A stretch of DNA of 14,150 nt, taken from Proteobacteria bacterium UBA664 (lineage in GTDB: Bacteria; Pseudomonadota; Gammaproteobacteria; UBA7966). Made by a program: the position numbers and the translations under genes. This document shows, one piece after another, positions 1 to 8,154 of the stretch; the stretch's first letter is position 1; each line of letters opens with the position of its first letter. The notes beneath the pieces are model-generated. The model had not been told where the DNA came from and searched no databases. It saw only the letters and a list, made by a program, of their open reading frames with translations. The stretch is from positions 1 to 14,150 of the forward strand of contig DBNU01000081.1 in the NCBI GenBank assembly GCA_002299125.1. The letters run 5' to 3'.

Positions 1-3000
1 GTCTGGCGCTGGTGGTGGGCAGCCAGTTTGCGCTACCCGGGTCTGGTCGTCTCGTCGTGCACGCGATGGACCGTGAGGGGTATGCCTCGCTCTGTGCGCT
101 CATCACGCGGGCGCGTCGGCGCGCCCCGAAGGGCGGCTATCAGGTGTTGCCTGCGGACCTCGACGACACCCTGCCGGGTTGCCGGGTGCTGTGGTTGACT
201 GATCGTCGGCCCAGGGCCGAGGCGCACGGTGTGACGGACGATACTGCCCCACTGGCAGCACTCGTCGAGCGTTTCCAGGGGCGTCTGGGGATCGGTGTGG
301 GACGCTTCCGCGAGGCAGACGACTCCTGCCGTGCTGCGCAGGCCGAGGAATGGTCGCGGCGCTTCGGTCTGCCGGTGCTGGCGGTGGGCGATGTACGCAT
401 GCACACCCGTGCACGGCACCCGCTGCTCGATGTGCTTACGGCTACGCGCCTCGGCAGCACGGTCGCCGCCGCCGCCGGCCTGCTGTTGCCGAATGCGGAG
501 CGCAGCCTGCGATCACCGGCCACCCTCGCGCGCCTCTACCCGCGCGCCTGGCTGGATGCCACCGTGACCTGGGCGGAGTGCTGCACCTTCACGCTCGACA
601 GTCTGCGTTACGAGTACCCGGAAGAACTCGTGCCGCCGGGGCGCACACCGGTGGAGCACCTGCGTGCGCTCACCGCCCAGGGTGCGGCGAGGCGCTGGCC
701 CGGTGGTGTGCCCGCGATGGTCGCACGGCAGGTCGAACATGAACTGGCACTGATCGATGAGCTGGCTTACGCGCCCTTCTTTCTCACCGTGCACGATGTC
801 GTCACCTATGCGCGGGGTCGCGGCATCCTCTGCCAGGGGCGCGGCTCGGCGGCCAATTCCGCCGTCTGCTACTGCCTCGGCATTACCGAGGTGGACCCGA
901 CCCGCGTGCCCATCCTCTTCGAGCGCTTCGTCTCGCGGGAGCGCCGTGAGCCGCCCGATATCGATGTGGATTTCGAGCACGAACGCCGCGAGGAGGTGCT
1001 GCAGTACCTCTACGCGAAGTACGGGCGTGAGCGCGCGGCACTGGCAGCGACGGTCATCTGCTACCGGCCGCGGAGCGCCGTGCGTGATGTCGGCCGGGCA
1101 CTGGGCTTCGATCCCGTGGATGTCGAACGCCTGGCCGGCAACCTCGACTGGTGGGATGGCGTGGCGGTGGTGCCAGCGCGGCTGCGCGAGCTCGGCTTCG
1201 ACCCCGCAGCACCACTGTCTGTTCGTCTCATCGCCCTCGTCCAGGAGCTGGTGGGTTTTCCCCGGCATCTGTCCCAACACGTGGGTGGCATGGTGATCGC
1301 GCGCGATGCGTTGACCCGGCTGGTCCCGGTGGAGAACGCCGCCATGCCTGGGCGCACCGTCATCCAGTGGGACAAGGACGACCTCGAGGCCCTGAGTTTG
1401 CTCAAGGTGGACTGCCTCGCGCTGGGGATGCTCTCGGCCATCCGCCGCTGTTTCGATCTGGTCGCGGCCCAGCGTGGCCACCGCTGGACACTCGCCACCC
1501 TGCCGCCGGAGGATCCCGCCACCTATGCCATGGTGCAGCGGGCCGACACGGTGGGTGTCTTCCAGATCGAGTCGCGCGCACAGATGAGCATGCTGCCGCG
1601 ATTGCGGCCGGCCTGCTATTACGACCTCGTCGTGCAGGTCGCCATCGTCCGGCCTGGCCCCATCCAGGGGCAGATGGTGCATCCCTACCTCGAACGGCGC
1701 ATGGGGCGGGAGCCCATCGACTATCCCAGCGCGGCGGTGCGCGGTGTACTCGAACGCACGCTCGGTGTCCCCATCTTCCAGGAGCAGGTGATTGCCCTCG
1801 CCACGGTCGCGGCCGGCTTCTCGCCGGGCGAGGCGGATCAGTTGCGTCGCTCGCTGGCCAGCTTCCGCGGTGGGAGTGGTCTCTCGCCGCTCATGCAGAG
1901 GCTCGTGGACGGCATGCGCGCACGGGGTTATGCGGATGACTTCATCGCGCGCATCTGCCGGCAACTCCGCGGTTTTGGCGCCTATGGCTTCCCGGAGTCG
2001 CACGCCGCCAGTTTCGCCCTGCTGGTCTATGCCTCGGCCTGGCTCAAGTGCCACGAGCCGGCCGCCTTCCTCGCCGCCCTCCTGAACAGTCAGCCGATGG
2101 GGTTCTACGCGCCGGCCCAACTGGTAGCGGATGCGCGCCGGCACGGGGTCGAGGTGCGACCGGTGAGTGTTCTCGCCAGCGACTGGGACAGCACGCTGGA
2201 GTCATCGGCAGAGGCAGCGGGGCCACCGGACACACGGGCTTCAGCCACACCGCGGACCGGGCCGGGCGCTGCCGCTCCGGCGCTCGCCGTGCGCCTCGGT
2301 CTGCGTCTGCTGAAGGGGCTGGGCGAGATGGTCGGGCGGCGCATCGCGGCCGCCCGTCGCCAGGCCCCCTTCACGGATGTCGCCGATCTCGCGCAGCGGG
2401 CCCAACTCGATGGCACGGCGCTCGAGGCCCTGACGGCCGCCGACGCCCTGGCCGGGCTTGCCGGCAACCGCCATCAGGCCCGCTGGCAGGTGGCCGGGTT
2501 GCGTCGGCCGCTGCCGCTGGAGGGTGTCAGCGGTGCTGGGCAGGCGGCCCCGTCAGCCGCGGCGCTGGTACTCCTGCCAGCCCCATCCGAGGCCGCCGAC
2601 ATCGTGGCGGACTATCGCGCCCAGGGGCTCACGCTGCGCCGTCATCCGCTGGCCTTGTTGCGCGGCCGTCTGCGGCGTCGGGGTTACCTCGGGGCCGCGG
2701 AGCTTGCAGCTCTCGGCAGTGACACCATCGTGCGCATCGCCGGCCTGGTCACCTGCCGCCAGCGTCCGCAGACGGCCAGCGGTGTCCTCTTCATCACGCT
2801 GGAGGATGAACACGGGCCGGTGAACGTGATCGTTCGTGGTGCCCTCGTCGAGGGCCAGCGGCGCGAAGCCGTTGCTGCCCGTCTGCTGGGTGTCGTCGGG
2901 CATGTGCAGAGCGCGCAGGGGGTCATGAACATCGTGGCGCATCGATTGCAGGATCTTAGCCACTGGCTCGGTCGCCTCGCGCCGCCCTCACGGGACTTTC

Positions 3001-3005
3001 ATTGA
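1..3005 (+). CDS. dnaE2: Error-prone DNA polymerase DnaE2 (C-family Pol III alpha paralogue), 5' end missing
   Basis: The frame is open from the left edge (first full codon at base 3) to a TGA at 3003-3005, so the true start lies upstream and only the first part of the PHP domain is missing. Numbering from the GTG at base 12: remnant PHP domain to about residue 150; a GRGSAANS palm motif; the PDIDVDF motif at 315-321 and Asp467 in KVDCLALG, which together supply the expected catalytic aspartates; tandem HhH region about 765-815; OB fold about 907-945. The C-terminus ends in SRDFH, as I know it from DnaE2 rather than replicative DnaE. In the family this enzyme acts with ImuA/ImuB in SOS-induced translesion synthesis; those genes are often just upstream, here outside the window. 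A low-complexity Ala/Pro/Thr insert at about 732-757 sits before the HhH region. I am very sure of the family and fairly sure of DnaE2 over DnaE1. Confidence 0.95.
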   Translation, partial: LALVVGSQFALPGSGRLVVHAMDREGYASLCALITRARRRAPKGGYQVLPADLDDTLPGCRVLWLTDRRPRAEAHGVTDDTAPLAALVERFQGRLGIGVGRFREADDSCRAAQAEEWSRRFGLPVLAVGDVRMHTRARHPLLDVLTATRLGSTVAAAAGLLLPNAERSLRSPATLARLYPRAWLDATVTWAECCTFTLDSLRYEYPEELVPPGRTPVEHLRALTAQGAARRWPGGVPAMVARQVEHELALIDELAYAPFFLTVHDVVTYARGRGILCQGRGSAANSAVCYCLGITEVDPTRVPILFERFVSRERREPPDIDVDFEHERREEVLQYLYAKYGRERAALAATVICYRPRSAVRDVGRALGFDPVDVERLAGNLDWWDGVAVVPARLRELGFDPAAPLSVRLIALVQELVGFPRHLSQHVGGMVIARDALTRLVPVENAAMPGRTVIQWDKDDLEALSLLKVDCLALGMLSAIRRCFDLVAAQRGHRWTLATLPPEDPATYAMVQRADTVGVFQIESRAQMSMLPRLRPACYYDLVVQVAIVRPGPIQGQMVHPYLERRMGREPIDYPSAAVRGVLERTLGVPIFQEQVIALATVAAGFSPGEADQLRRSLASFRGGSGLSPLMQRLVDGMRARGYADDFIARICRQLRGFGAYGFPESHAASFALLVYASAWLKCHEPAAFLAALLNSQPMGFYAPAQLVADARRHGVEVRPVSVLASDWDSTLESSAEAAGPPDTRASATPRTGPGAAAPALAVRLGLRLLKGLGEMVGRRIAAARRQAPFTDVADLAQRAQLDGTALEALTAADALAGLAGNRHQARWQVAGLRRPLPLEGVSGAGQAAPSAAALVLLPAPSEAADIVADYRAQGLTLRRHPLALLRGRLRRRGYLGAAELAALGSDTIVRIAGLVTCRQRPQTASGVLFITLEDEHGPVNVIVRGALVEGQRREAVAARLLGVVGHVQSAQGVMNIVAHRLQDLSHWLGRLAPPSRDFH

Positions 3006-3101
3006 GGCCGGTGCCGGGGGGCGAAGTTGGCTGCACTGCGCGGGGCAATTGCCTCAGCGCTTGAGAAGAAATCGTCGCGCAGCAGATTTATTCACAAGCT
3101 C
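3006..3101. other. Convergent spacer between dnaE2 and the barrel gene
   Basis: These 96 bases separate two converging genes. They hold a perfect 10-bp palindrome (GGCAATTGCC) and a weak CTCA/TGAG hairpin just after it. Neither is followed by a T-run in either direction, so I see no clear Rho-independent terminator. Confidence 0.4.
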
Positions 3102-4766
3102 TCAGAAGCTGTAGCGTCCTTCGAGGTACACACGATCCGTCTGGTCGTAGCGCCCGAAGAAGCCGAGCGGGCCACCGTCGAAGAAGTCCACGCCCGTCAC
3201 CAGGCGCACATTGGCCGATGCGTCCCAATTCACCTTCGCCTGGAACATCGAATCCCGCCGGTTGAGCGAGGACACGTAAAGGATCTCGGGCTCGATGTCG
3301 GGATGCAGCGCACGAGTCGCGATGAGCAGGGTGTAGCCGTTCTCGACCTCCTCGGGGACGACACCCACCTCGTGGTTCGTGTGGATGTTCTGGAAGCCCT
3401 GCACCGTGAGGCGCGTATTGCCGCGGATGTTGAATTCCATCGCTGCGACCCAACTGAGCACGTTCTGGGTGGAGAGTCCGTCGGCGTCGCGCAGGTCGAT
3501 GTTCTCGAACAGCCGGTTGGCCGTATAGACGGCCTCGGCCTTGAAGATCCCGCCGAAGGCGTCCTTGGCGAGGGTAGCACCGAGCTGGTATTCGCGGTTG
3601 CGCTCTGGTGTGAAGGTGATGACCGTCAGCGGCCCCGGCGTGACGCTGCGGCCAAAGGCGGGTGCCAGGCTCGCCGCGGTGTAAAAGAAGGTGGCGGCGT
3701 CCCAGCCGTTCTTCAGGTAGTTCAACCGCGCGCCATAGCCGGCCTGCTCGAGTTCGTTTTCCGGGCGGCGATCCTCGCGGATGTCGATCCGCTGTCCTGG
3801 TCCGGCGACCGGGCGGAAGGGGAAATACTCGGAGCCGACCACGCCGATGTCGTCGTAGGTCATGAAGGGGATGAATATGAACTCGGCGTGGATGTCTCCG
3901 CCTGCCCATTCGCCGTAGCGCTCGGCGCGGATGGCCCATTGCGGCATGCGCAGCATGTCGAAGTCCGGCAGCACGAACTGGCGCAGGTCACGCGCCGAGA
4001 CCACATCGGCGAAGAAGAGGCCGACCATCTCACCCCAGATGATCTGCTGACGGCCGAAACGGAAATCGATGCCGCCGCGCGAGAAATCCAGGTACATGTC
4101 GCGTGCCATGAGCTCCGCGCCCTGATCCCGCGCGACACTGTCCGGGAAACGGTCGTTGGCGGCGTAGGTGGGATCGAAGTTGGCGCGGATGCTGGTGAAC
4201 CAGCTGATGTGCGGCCCGTAGCTACCCTTGCTGCCGAGTTCGATCACCTGACGCCATTGCTGGACGTGCCCCGCGCCGGCGTAGGTGTAGGCGAACTCGC
4301 TCTGCAGGAAGCCAAACACCGGCGGGTAATCGCGTGGGGCGTCGGCGGGATGCAGAGGGCGAGTGCTCGCGAGGGCTACTGGGGCCTCGACCGTGCCGGG
4401 TTCAGGTGCAGCCGGTACCTCGTCGAGGCCGAAGAGGTCATCGACCGTGCCGGGTTCGGCTGCAGCCGCTGCATCGGCTGGCGCCTCCTCGCTGCCGAAG
4501 AGTTCATCTACCGTGCCTGGCTCGGCATCGGCATCGGCATCGGCGGCAGTTGTGGGGGCAGGGGCGGGGGCCTTGGTGGCCGTCGCGGCCGCGTCGTCGC
4601 CATCTGTGGTTTCGGCTGCGGAAGCCGGGGCCTCTTCCTCCAGACCGAAGAGGTCCTCGACGCTCTCTGCCTGCGGCCCCGTAATGCCTGCACCCAGCAG
4701 CGTGAGTGTCAGGGCGGAGGCCCGGATTCGGGCGGGGATGCTGGGCAGGCGGCTCGAGGAGCTCAT
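3102..4766 (-). CDS. DUF1302-like outer-membrane beta-barrel protein with acidic LFG-repeat N-terminus
   Basis: The product has 554 residues from the ATG at 4766, chosen because GGAG lies 7 bases upstream and a classic signal peptide follows (basic and Ser-rich start, hydrophobic ALTLTLLGAG, likely cut PQA|ES near residue 33). An in-frame ATG at 4787 is a weaker alternative. Residues 34-130 are acidic and Ala/Pro-rich with repeated V(D/E)(D/E)LFG motifs. From about residue 150 to the end there are alternating polar/aromatic strands, GRQQIIWGE at 238-246 followed by a DVVSARDLRQF stretch, and a terminal GRYSF, the C-terminal Phe expected of a BAM-inserted barrel. The GRQxxxWGE region resembles DUF1302 proteins, which often sit beside RND or ABC lipid exporters and LolA-like proteins. 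It probably works with the ABC/LolA-like genes further along the window. The family call is moderate; outer-membrane barrel is firm. Confidence 0.8.
   Translation of the reverse strand: MSSSSRLPSIPARIRASALTLTLLGAGITGPQAESVEDLFGLEEEAPASAAETTDGDDAAATATKAPAPAPTTAADADADAEPGTVDELFGSEEAPADAAAAAEPGTVDDLFGLDEVPAAPEPGTVEAPVALASTRPLHPADAPRDYPPVFGFLQSEFAYTYAGAGHVQQWRQVIELGSKGSYGPHISWFTSIRANFDPTYAANDRFPDSVARDQGAELMARDMYLDFSRGGIDFRFGRQQIIWGEMVGLFFADVVSARDLRQFVLPDFDMLRMPQWAIRAERYGEWAGGDIHAEFIFIPFMTYDDIGVVGSEYFPFRPVAGPGQRIDIREDRRPENELEQAGYGARLNYLKNGWDAATFFYTAASLAPAFGRSVTPGPLTVITFTPERNREYQLGATLAKDAFGGIFKAEAVYTANRLFENIDLRDADGLSTQNVLSWVAAMEFNIRGNTRLTVQGFQNIHTNHEVGVVPEEVENGYTLLIATRALHPDIEPEILYVSSLNRRDSMFQAKVNWDASANVRLVTGVDFFDGGPLGFFGRYDQTDRVYLEGRYSF
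4380..4664 (-). repeat. In-gene repeats encoding V(D/E)(D/E)LFG motifs
   Basis: Inside the barrel gene, the acidic motif occurs at residues 35-47 (SVEDLFGLEEEAP), 82-96 (EPGTVDELFGSEEAP) and 104-118 (EPGTVDDLFGLDEVP), with a partial copy EPGTVEAP at 122-129. The last three units are 22 and 18 residues apart. The DNA repeats too: on the plus strand, variants of ACCGTGCCGGGTTC recur near 4389, 4443 and 4509, so the array looks like local duplication. An Ala/Asp run (ADADADA) links units one and two. Confidence 0.85.
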
Positions 4767-4809
4767 GCGCTTTCTCCGGCTTCCCATGGAAGCAACCTGA
4801 TTTCTCGGC

Positions 4810-4838
4810 ACTATAGTGTGCGTGACCCAGCGCGTACA
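4810..4838 (-). promoter_or_regulatory. Candidate promoter for the barrel gene
   Basis: On the minus strand TATAGT (plus-strand ACTATA, 4810-4815) lies about 44 bases before the chosen start, with a weak -35 (TGTACG, 17-bp spacer). The -10 is inside a perfect 10-bp palindrome, CACTATAGTG (4809-4818), which could also be an operator. The -35 is poor, so this is tentative. Confidence 0.35.
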
Positions 4839-4841
4839 CCG

Positions 4842-4870
4842 TCCGCAGTGGGTGTTTGCAGGCCTATACT
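4842..4870 (+). promoter_or_regulatory. Candidate promoter for the ThiF-like gene
   Basis: TATACT at 4865-4870 is a good -10 match, 33 bases before the start codon. The hexamer 17 bp upstream (TCCGCA) is a poor -35. The leader then carries GAGGAG five bases before the ATG at 4903. Confidence 0.35.
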
Positions 4871-4902
4871 GGCGCGGCCCACCATGGAGCTGAGGAGTCT
4901 GC

Positions 4903-5793
4903 ATGTCTGCGCCTGCCCCGCACTTCGATCATGCGACGGCCTTCTCCAGGACCGTGGGCTGGGTCTCGCCCGCGGAATTGGAGCGCCTGCGTCGCGCCCG
5001 GATCGCCATCGCGGGGCTCGGCGGGGTGGGGGGTGTGCATCTGACCACCCTGGCCAGATTGGGTATTGGTGCCTTCCACATCGCCGACCTCGACATCTTC
5101 GAACTGCAAAACTTCAACCGTCAGGCCGGTGCCTTCATGCACAGCATCGGGCGCCCGAAGGTGGACGTGCTTGCGGAGATGGCCCTGGGCATCAACCCGG
5201 AGATCGATCTCCAGCGCTTCCCGCTCGGCGTCACCGCCGCCAATGTGGATGATTTCCTGCGTGGTGTGGATGTGTACGTCGATGGCCTCGACTTCTTTGC
5301 CCTGCCGGCACGGCGTCTGCTGTTCGCCGCCTGTGCGCGGCTTGGTATCCCGGCCGTGACCGCCGCGCCGCTCGGGATGTCGTCCGCCCTCATCGCCTTC
5401 CTGCCCGGGGGCATGAGTTTCGAGGACTACTTCGGTCTGGAGGGCAAGCCCGAACTGGAGCAGCTCGTCCGTCTGTTCGTCGGTCTGGCACCGAAGGCCC
5501 TGCAGCGGACCTACCTCATCGACCCCGCGCGCCTCGATCTCGCCGCCCGCAAGGGGCCTTCAACGCCGATGGCCTGTGACCTCTGCGCCGGGCTGGTGGG
5601 TACCGAGGTGCTCAAGATCGTGCTTGGGCGCGGGCGTGTGAACGCGGCCCCCTGGGGTCTGCAGTTCGACGCCTATCGCAACCGCCTGACGCGCACCTGG
5701 CGCCCGGGTGGCAACCGTCATCCCTTGAACCGGCTGGCGATCGCGGCGGTACGCCGGCGTCTGGCCGGTCGCAGCATGGTGTCGGAACAATGA
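4903..5793 (+). CDS. ThiF/MoeB/HesA-family adenylyltransferase (E1-like)
   Basis: The product has 296 residues; the start is supported by GAGGAG five bases upstream. A Rossmann fold binds ATP through GLGGVGG (38-44), the acidic pair in ADLDIFE (61-67), the NFNRQ arginine (Arg73) and Lys86 in GRPK; VDGLD (126-130) matches the conserved Asp region. These are the residues used by MoeB/ThiF enzymes to adenylate a C-terminal glycine of a ubiquitin-like sulfur carrier or a related carboxylate. One CxxC pair (C225, C228) is present; the two pairs that bind zinc in MoeB are not both visible. No catalytic Cys is obvious, and no MoaD/ThiS-like carrier gene lies in the window. Its stop overlaps the start of the nitroreductase-like gene (ATGA at 5790-5793), so the two are almost certainly co-translated. 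The fold is sure; the substrate is unknown. Confidence 0.9.
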   Translation: MSAPAPHFDHATAFSRTVGWVSPAELERLRRARIAIAGLGGVGGVHLTTLARLGIGAFHIADLDIFELQNFNRQAGAFMHSIGRPKVDVLAEMALGINPEIDLQRFPLGVTAANVDDFLRGVDVYVDGLDFFALPARRLLFAACARLGIPAVTAAPLGMSSALIAFLPGGMSFEDYFGLEGKPELEQLVRLFVGLAPKALQRTYLIDPARLDLAARKGPSTPMACDLCAGLVGTEVLKIVLGRGRVNAAPWGLQFDAYRNRLTRTWRPGGNRHPLNRLAIAAVRRRLAGRSMVSEQ

Positions 5794-6935
5794 ATGCCAG
5801 CACTGCCACATCGGCTGTAACCCGGATCGAGCGCGTGCTCGACAGCGCACGCTGGGCACCCTCGGGCGACAACGTCCAGTCCTGGCGTTTCCAGCTCAGC
5901 GGACCCGACAGCGCCTTCGTCCACGGTTTCGACACTCGCGATCACTGTGTCTACGACCTCGACGGTCGCGCCTCGTGGCTCGCGCTCGGGACCTTGATGG
6001 CCACCCTCAGCGTCGCCGCTGCCGAGGAGGGCTGTCGGGTGCAGAGCGAACGCGTCCCGGATACGCCCGTGACGCACCCGAGCTTCCATGTGCGGCTGAT
6101 TGCAGATGGCGCGGTGCGGCCCTCTCCCTGGTTCGCCGCCGTGCGCAGCCGCTGCGTGCAGCGGCGAGCGATGTCGCGCAGCCCCCTGAGTGCAGAGGAG
6201 CGGGCCGCCCTCGCTCAGGCGGCGGGCCCCGGCTTCAGCCTGCATTGGAAGACCAGCCTCGGTGAGCGCTTCGACCTGGCGCGGCTGCTGTTCCTGAGCG
6301 CGCACATCCGGCTCACGACCCCCGAATGCTACGAGGTGCACCGGCGCATCATCGACTGGGGGCGGCGCGAGAGCGAGTTCGCCATCCCGGATGCGGCCAC
6401 CGGCCTCGATCCGCTGATGCTGAAGGCGATGCGCTGGACGCTGGCCGACTTCTCCCGGGTCGAGTTCATGAATCGCTGGCTGGCCGGCACCCTCGCGCCG
6501 CGCGTGCAACTGGATGTGATCCCGGCACTCTGCTGTGCGGGCCATTTCCTGCTGGTGCCAGACCGTGCACCGGAGACGGACGAAGACTGGCTCGCGGCGG
6601 GCGCGGCCTGGCAACGGCTGTGGCTGGAGGCCGAGCGCCGCGGGCTCTCGAGCCAGCCGGAGATGACGCCGCTCATCTTCGCTCGCTATCACCGTGAGGG
6701 TCGCACCTTCAGTCGGGTGGCGGCGGCCCGGGCCACAGCCGCCCGGGTGGACGCGCGGCTGGCGGCACTGTTCGGCAGCGATGCCAGCGAGCGTGCTGTG
6801 GTGCTGGCCCGCATCGGCCGCGGCCCGCGACCGACCGCGCGCTCCCTGCGTCGCCCGCTCGCTGCGCTTCTGGTCGCGCGGGCGGAGGAGGTCCCGGGTC
6901 ACCCGGGTGCCGGGGCGGCGGCCGCGTCTTCCTGA
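5790..6935 (+). CDS. Nitroreductase-like FMN-binding protein coupled to the ThiF-like gene
   Basis: The product has 381 residues. It starts inside the stop of the ThiF-like gene (ATGA), with no separate promoter needed. Residues 20-34 (ARWAPSGDNVQSWRF) are the N-terminal FMN-contacting motif of nitroreductases, and the C-terminal RIGRGPRP (341-348) with RSLRRP (351-356) resembles the closing FMN-phosphate motif. The middle is longer than in a typical 200-residue nitroreductase and has no other motif I recognise. The last 25 residues are Ala/Gly-rich and probably disordered. From memory, mycobacterial Rv1355c (named MoeY) joins a ThiF domain and a nitroreductase-like domain in one chain; this pair would be its split form. 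The role could be tailoring of a small molecule or peptide, but nothing here shows the substrate. The gene ends convergently with the ABC ATPase gene. Confidence 0.8.
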   Translation: MNASTATSAVTRIERVLDSARWAPSGDNVQSWRFQLSGPDSAFVHGFDTRDHCVYDLDGRASWLALGTLMATLSVAAAEEGCRVQSERVPDTPVTHPSFHVRLIADGAVRPSPWFAAVRSRCVQRRAMSRSPLSAEERAALAQAAGPGFSLHWKTSLGERFDLARLLFLSAHIRLTTPECYEVHRRIIDWGRRESEFAIPDAATGLDPLMLKAMRWTLADFSRVEFMNRWLAGTLAPRVQLDVIPALCCAGHFLLVPDRAPETDEDWLAAGAAWQRLWLEAERRGLSSQPEMTPLIFARYHREGRTFSRVAAARATAARVDARLAALFGSDASERAVVLARIGRGPRPTARSLRRPLAALLVARAEEVPGHPGAGAAAASS

Positions 6936-7008
6936 TTGCCCGCGGCGAACGCCGGTGAGGCTCAGGTTGTCGCGGGGATGACCGCTTGCAGGCCGATCCG
7001 CTTTGCAG

Positions 7009-7722
7009 TCAGTGGGCGCTGCTGGCGATGGCGGCCGCGTCGGCCGGATTCAGCACCAGACGCCCATCACTGATGCTCACCACGCGATCGGCCAACTGCA
7101 TCACACGGAAGTCGTGGGTGGAGAAGATGAAGGTGGTGTGCTCGGTCTGGTTGATGTGCTTCATGAGCTCGAGGATGCTCTCCCCGGTGCGCGAATCGAG
7201 ATTCGCCGTGGGCTCGTCCGCGAGCACGATGCTGGGCCCGCCGGCCAGAGCGCGCGCGATGGCGACACGCTGACGCTGGCCGCCGCTCATCTGGTTCGGC
7301 CGGTTGCGCGCATGCTTGGACAGGCCGACCACGTCCAGGTAATGGTTCACACGCTCGATGCGTTCGCGGCGCGGGATGTCGCGCCGTTGGAGCATGGGGT
7401 ATTCCACGTTCTCCCAGGCCGAGAGCACCGGCAGCAGGTTGAAGGTCTGGAAGATGAAGCCCAGCGTGCGGGCACGCAGATCGGCCAGCGCGTCGTCGGA
7501 TTTGTCGGAGGTGGACTGGTCGCCGATGTAGACCTCGCCCCGCGTCGGCGTATCGATGCAGCCGATGATGTTGAGGAGTGTGGTCTTGCCGCTGCCGGAG
7601 GGGCCGGCGATGGCGAGGAAGCGGCCCTCGGCCACGACCATCGAGATGTCATGCAGTGCCTGATAGGGCTGATCGCCGAGTTGGTAGATCTTGTCGACGT
7701 TCTCGACGCGGACGACGGCCAT
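7009..7722 (-). CDS. ABC transporter ATP-binding protein, LolD/MacB type
   Basis: The product has 237 residues, the usual length for a stand-alone LolD-like ATPase. The start at 7722 has GGAG five bases upstream. All nucleotide-binding motifs are intact: Walker A GPSGSGKT (40-47), Q-loop Gln92, signature MSGGQ (145-149), Walker B IVLADE (165-170) followed by the D-loop, and switch His203 in STHD. This subfamily powers type VII ABC systems (LolCDE, MacB, FtsEX) that move lipoproteins or other substrates from the outer leaflet of the inner membrane without pulling them through it. The likely partners are the two FtsX-type permeases at 9020-11992, with which it does not form an operon: a plus-strand gene lies between. 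It appears to be transcribed alone from a candidate promoter at 7771-7798. Confidence 0.93.
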   Translation of the reverse strand: MAVVRVENVDKIYQLGDQPYQALHDISMVVAEGRFLAIAGPSGSGKTTLLNIIGCIDTPTRGEVYIGDQSTSDKSDDALADLRARTLGFIFQTFNLLPVLSAWENVEYPMLQRRDIPRRERIERVNHYLDVVGLSKHARNRPNQMSGGQRQRVAIARALAGGPSIVLADEPTANLDSRTGESILELMKHINQTEHTTFIFSTHDFRVMQLADRVVSISDGRLVLNPADAAAIASSAH

Positions 7723-7770
7723 GGTGGCTCCGACGGTGCGGGGTGCCGGCCTGGGGCCGGGTGGGGGTGC

Positions 7771-7798
7771 AGTATAACCCGTGCCCCTCGCTTGCCAG
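7771..7798 (-). promoter_or_regulatory. Candidate sigma-70 promoter for the ABC ATPase gene
   Basis: Reading the minus strand, CTGGCA (plus 7793-7798, four of six to TTGACA), a 16-bp spacer and TATACT (plus 7771-7776) are followed by a leader of roughly 40 bases with a GGAG site before the start at 7722. Confidence 0.5.
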
Positions 7799-7923
7799 AT
7801 CGGGGCCCCGTCGAATGCCCCTCTCGGGAGCGGCTCATGTAGCGTTCGCCCGCTACCGGTTCATGCCTCGGAACTTGGGTTTCTGTCCAGGGCCTCTGGC
7901 TTACTCAGCATGGCCGACTCCCT

Positions 7924-8005
7924 GTCATCCCCACGCAGACGGGGACCCAGTCGCTTCCCCAGCCACGGCGCAGCGTCAGTGGATTCCCGCCTGCGCGGGA
8001 ATGAC
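7924..8005. repeat. dRS3-like inverted repeat element, copy 1
   Basis: Two hairpin-forming arms face each other. The right arm contains ATTCCCGCCTGCGCGGGAAT (7983-8002), a perfect 8-bp stem with a 4-base loop that fits the neisserial dRS3 consensus ATTCCC-N8-GGGAAT. The left arm (7924-7950) begins GTCATCCCC and is nearly the reverse complement of the right arm, with a few transitions. Elements of this GTCAT...CCAG type are scattered between genes in many proteobacteria. A second copy is at 13708-13820. Confidence 0.8.
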
Positions 8006-8154
8006 GATGAACCCGAGTGCCCTTGTCGGGGCCGGAACTGTGAAGCCCGTCGCTCATCGGGCCGCTATCGGGGTCACGGCTGGCCTATGCTCCGCGGCGC
8101 GGGCGACGCGCCGCACCACGCCCACCCCTGTGCCAGCCCCGGGAGACCCGCTGT

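Larger units (their letters stand above)
7723..8154. other. Spacer between the ABC ATPase and LolA-like genes
   Basis: These 432 bases separate divergent genes. They hold the candidate ATPase promoter (7771-7798) and a dRS3-like repeat element (7924-8005). A TATGCT at 8086-8091 could be a weak -10 for the LolA-like gene, but no -35 is visible. I see no coding sequence that looks real. Confidence 0.6.

Noticed and set aside
513..2144. 543-codon minus-strand frame inside dnaE2
   Set aside because: It is antisense to conserved polymerase motifs, its product is rich in His, Arg and Gly without domain structure, and it has no ribosome site or promoter.
3027..5252. Long plus-strand open frame (741 codons) opposite the barrel gene
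   Set aside because: It lies antisense to a protein with a signal peptide and barrel C-terminus and runs into the ThiF-like gene in the wrong frame. Its product has no coherent domain; it is a G+C-driven shadow.
6936..7008. Terminator between the nitroreductase-like gene and the ATPase gene
   Set aside because: A CGGCG/CGCCG inverted repeat is present just after the stop, but the loop is too small for the full stem and no T-run follows.
7924..8005. CRISPR-like repeats or attachment sites
   Set aside because: There are only two facing arms, no regular spacers and no cas or integrase genes; a dRS3-type element explains them better.
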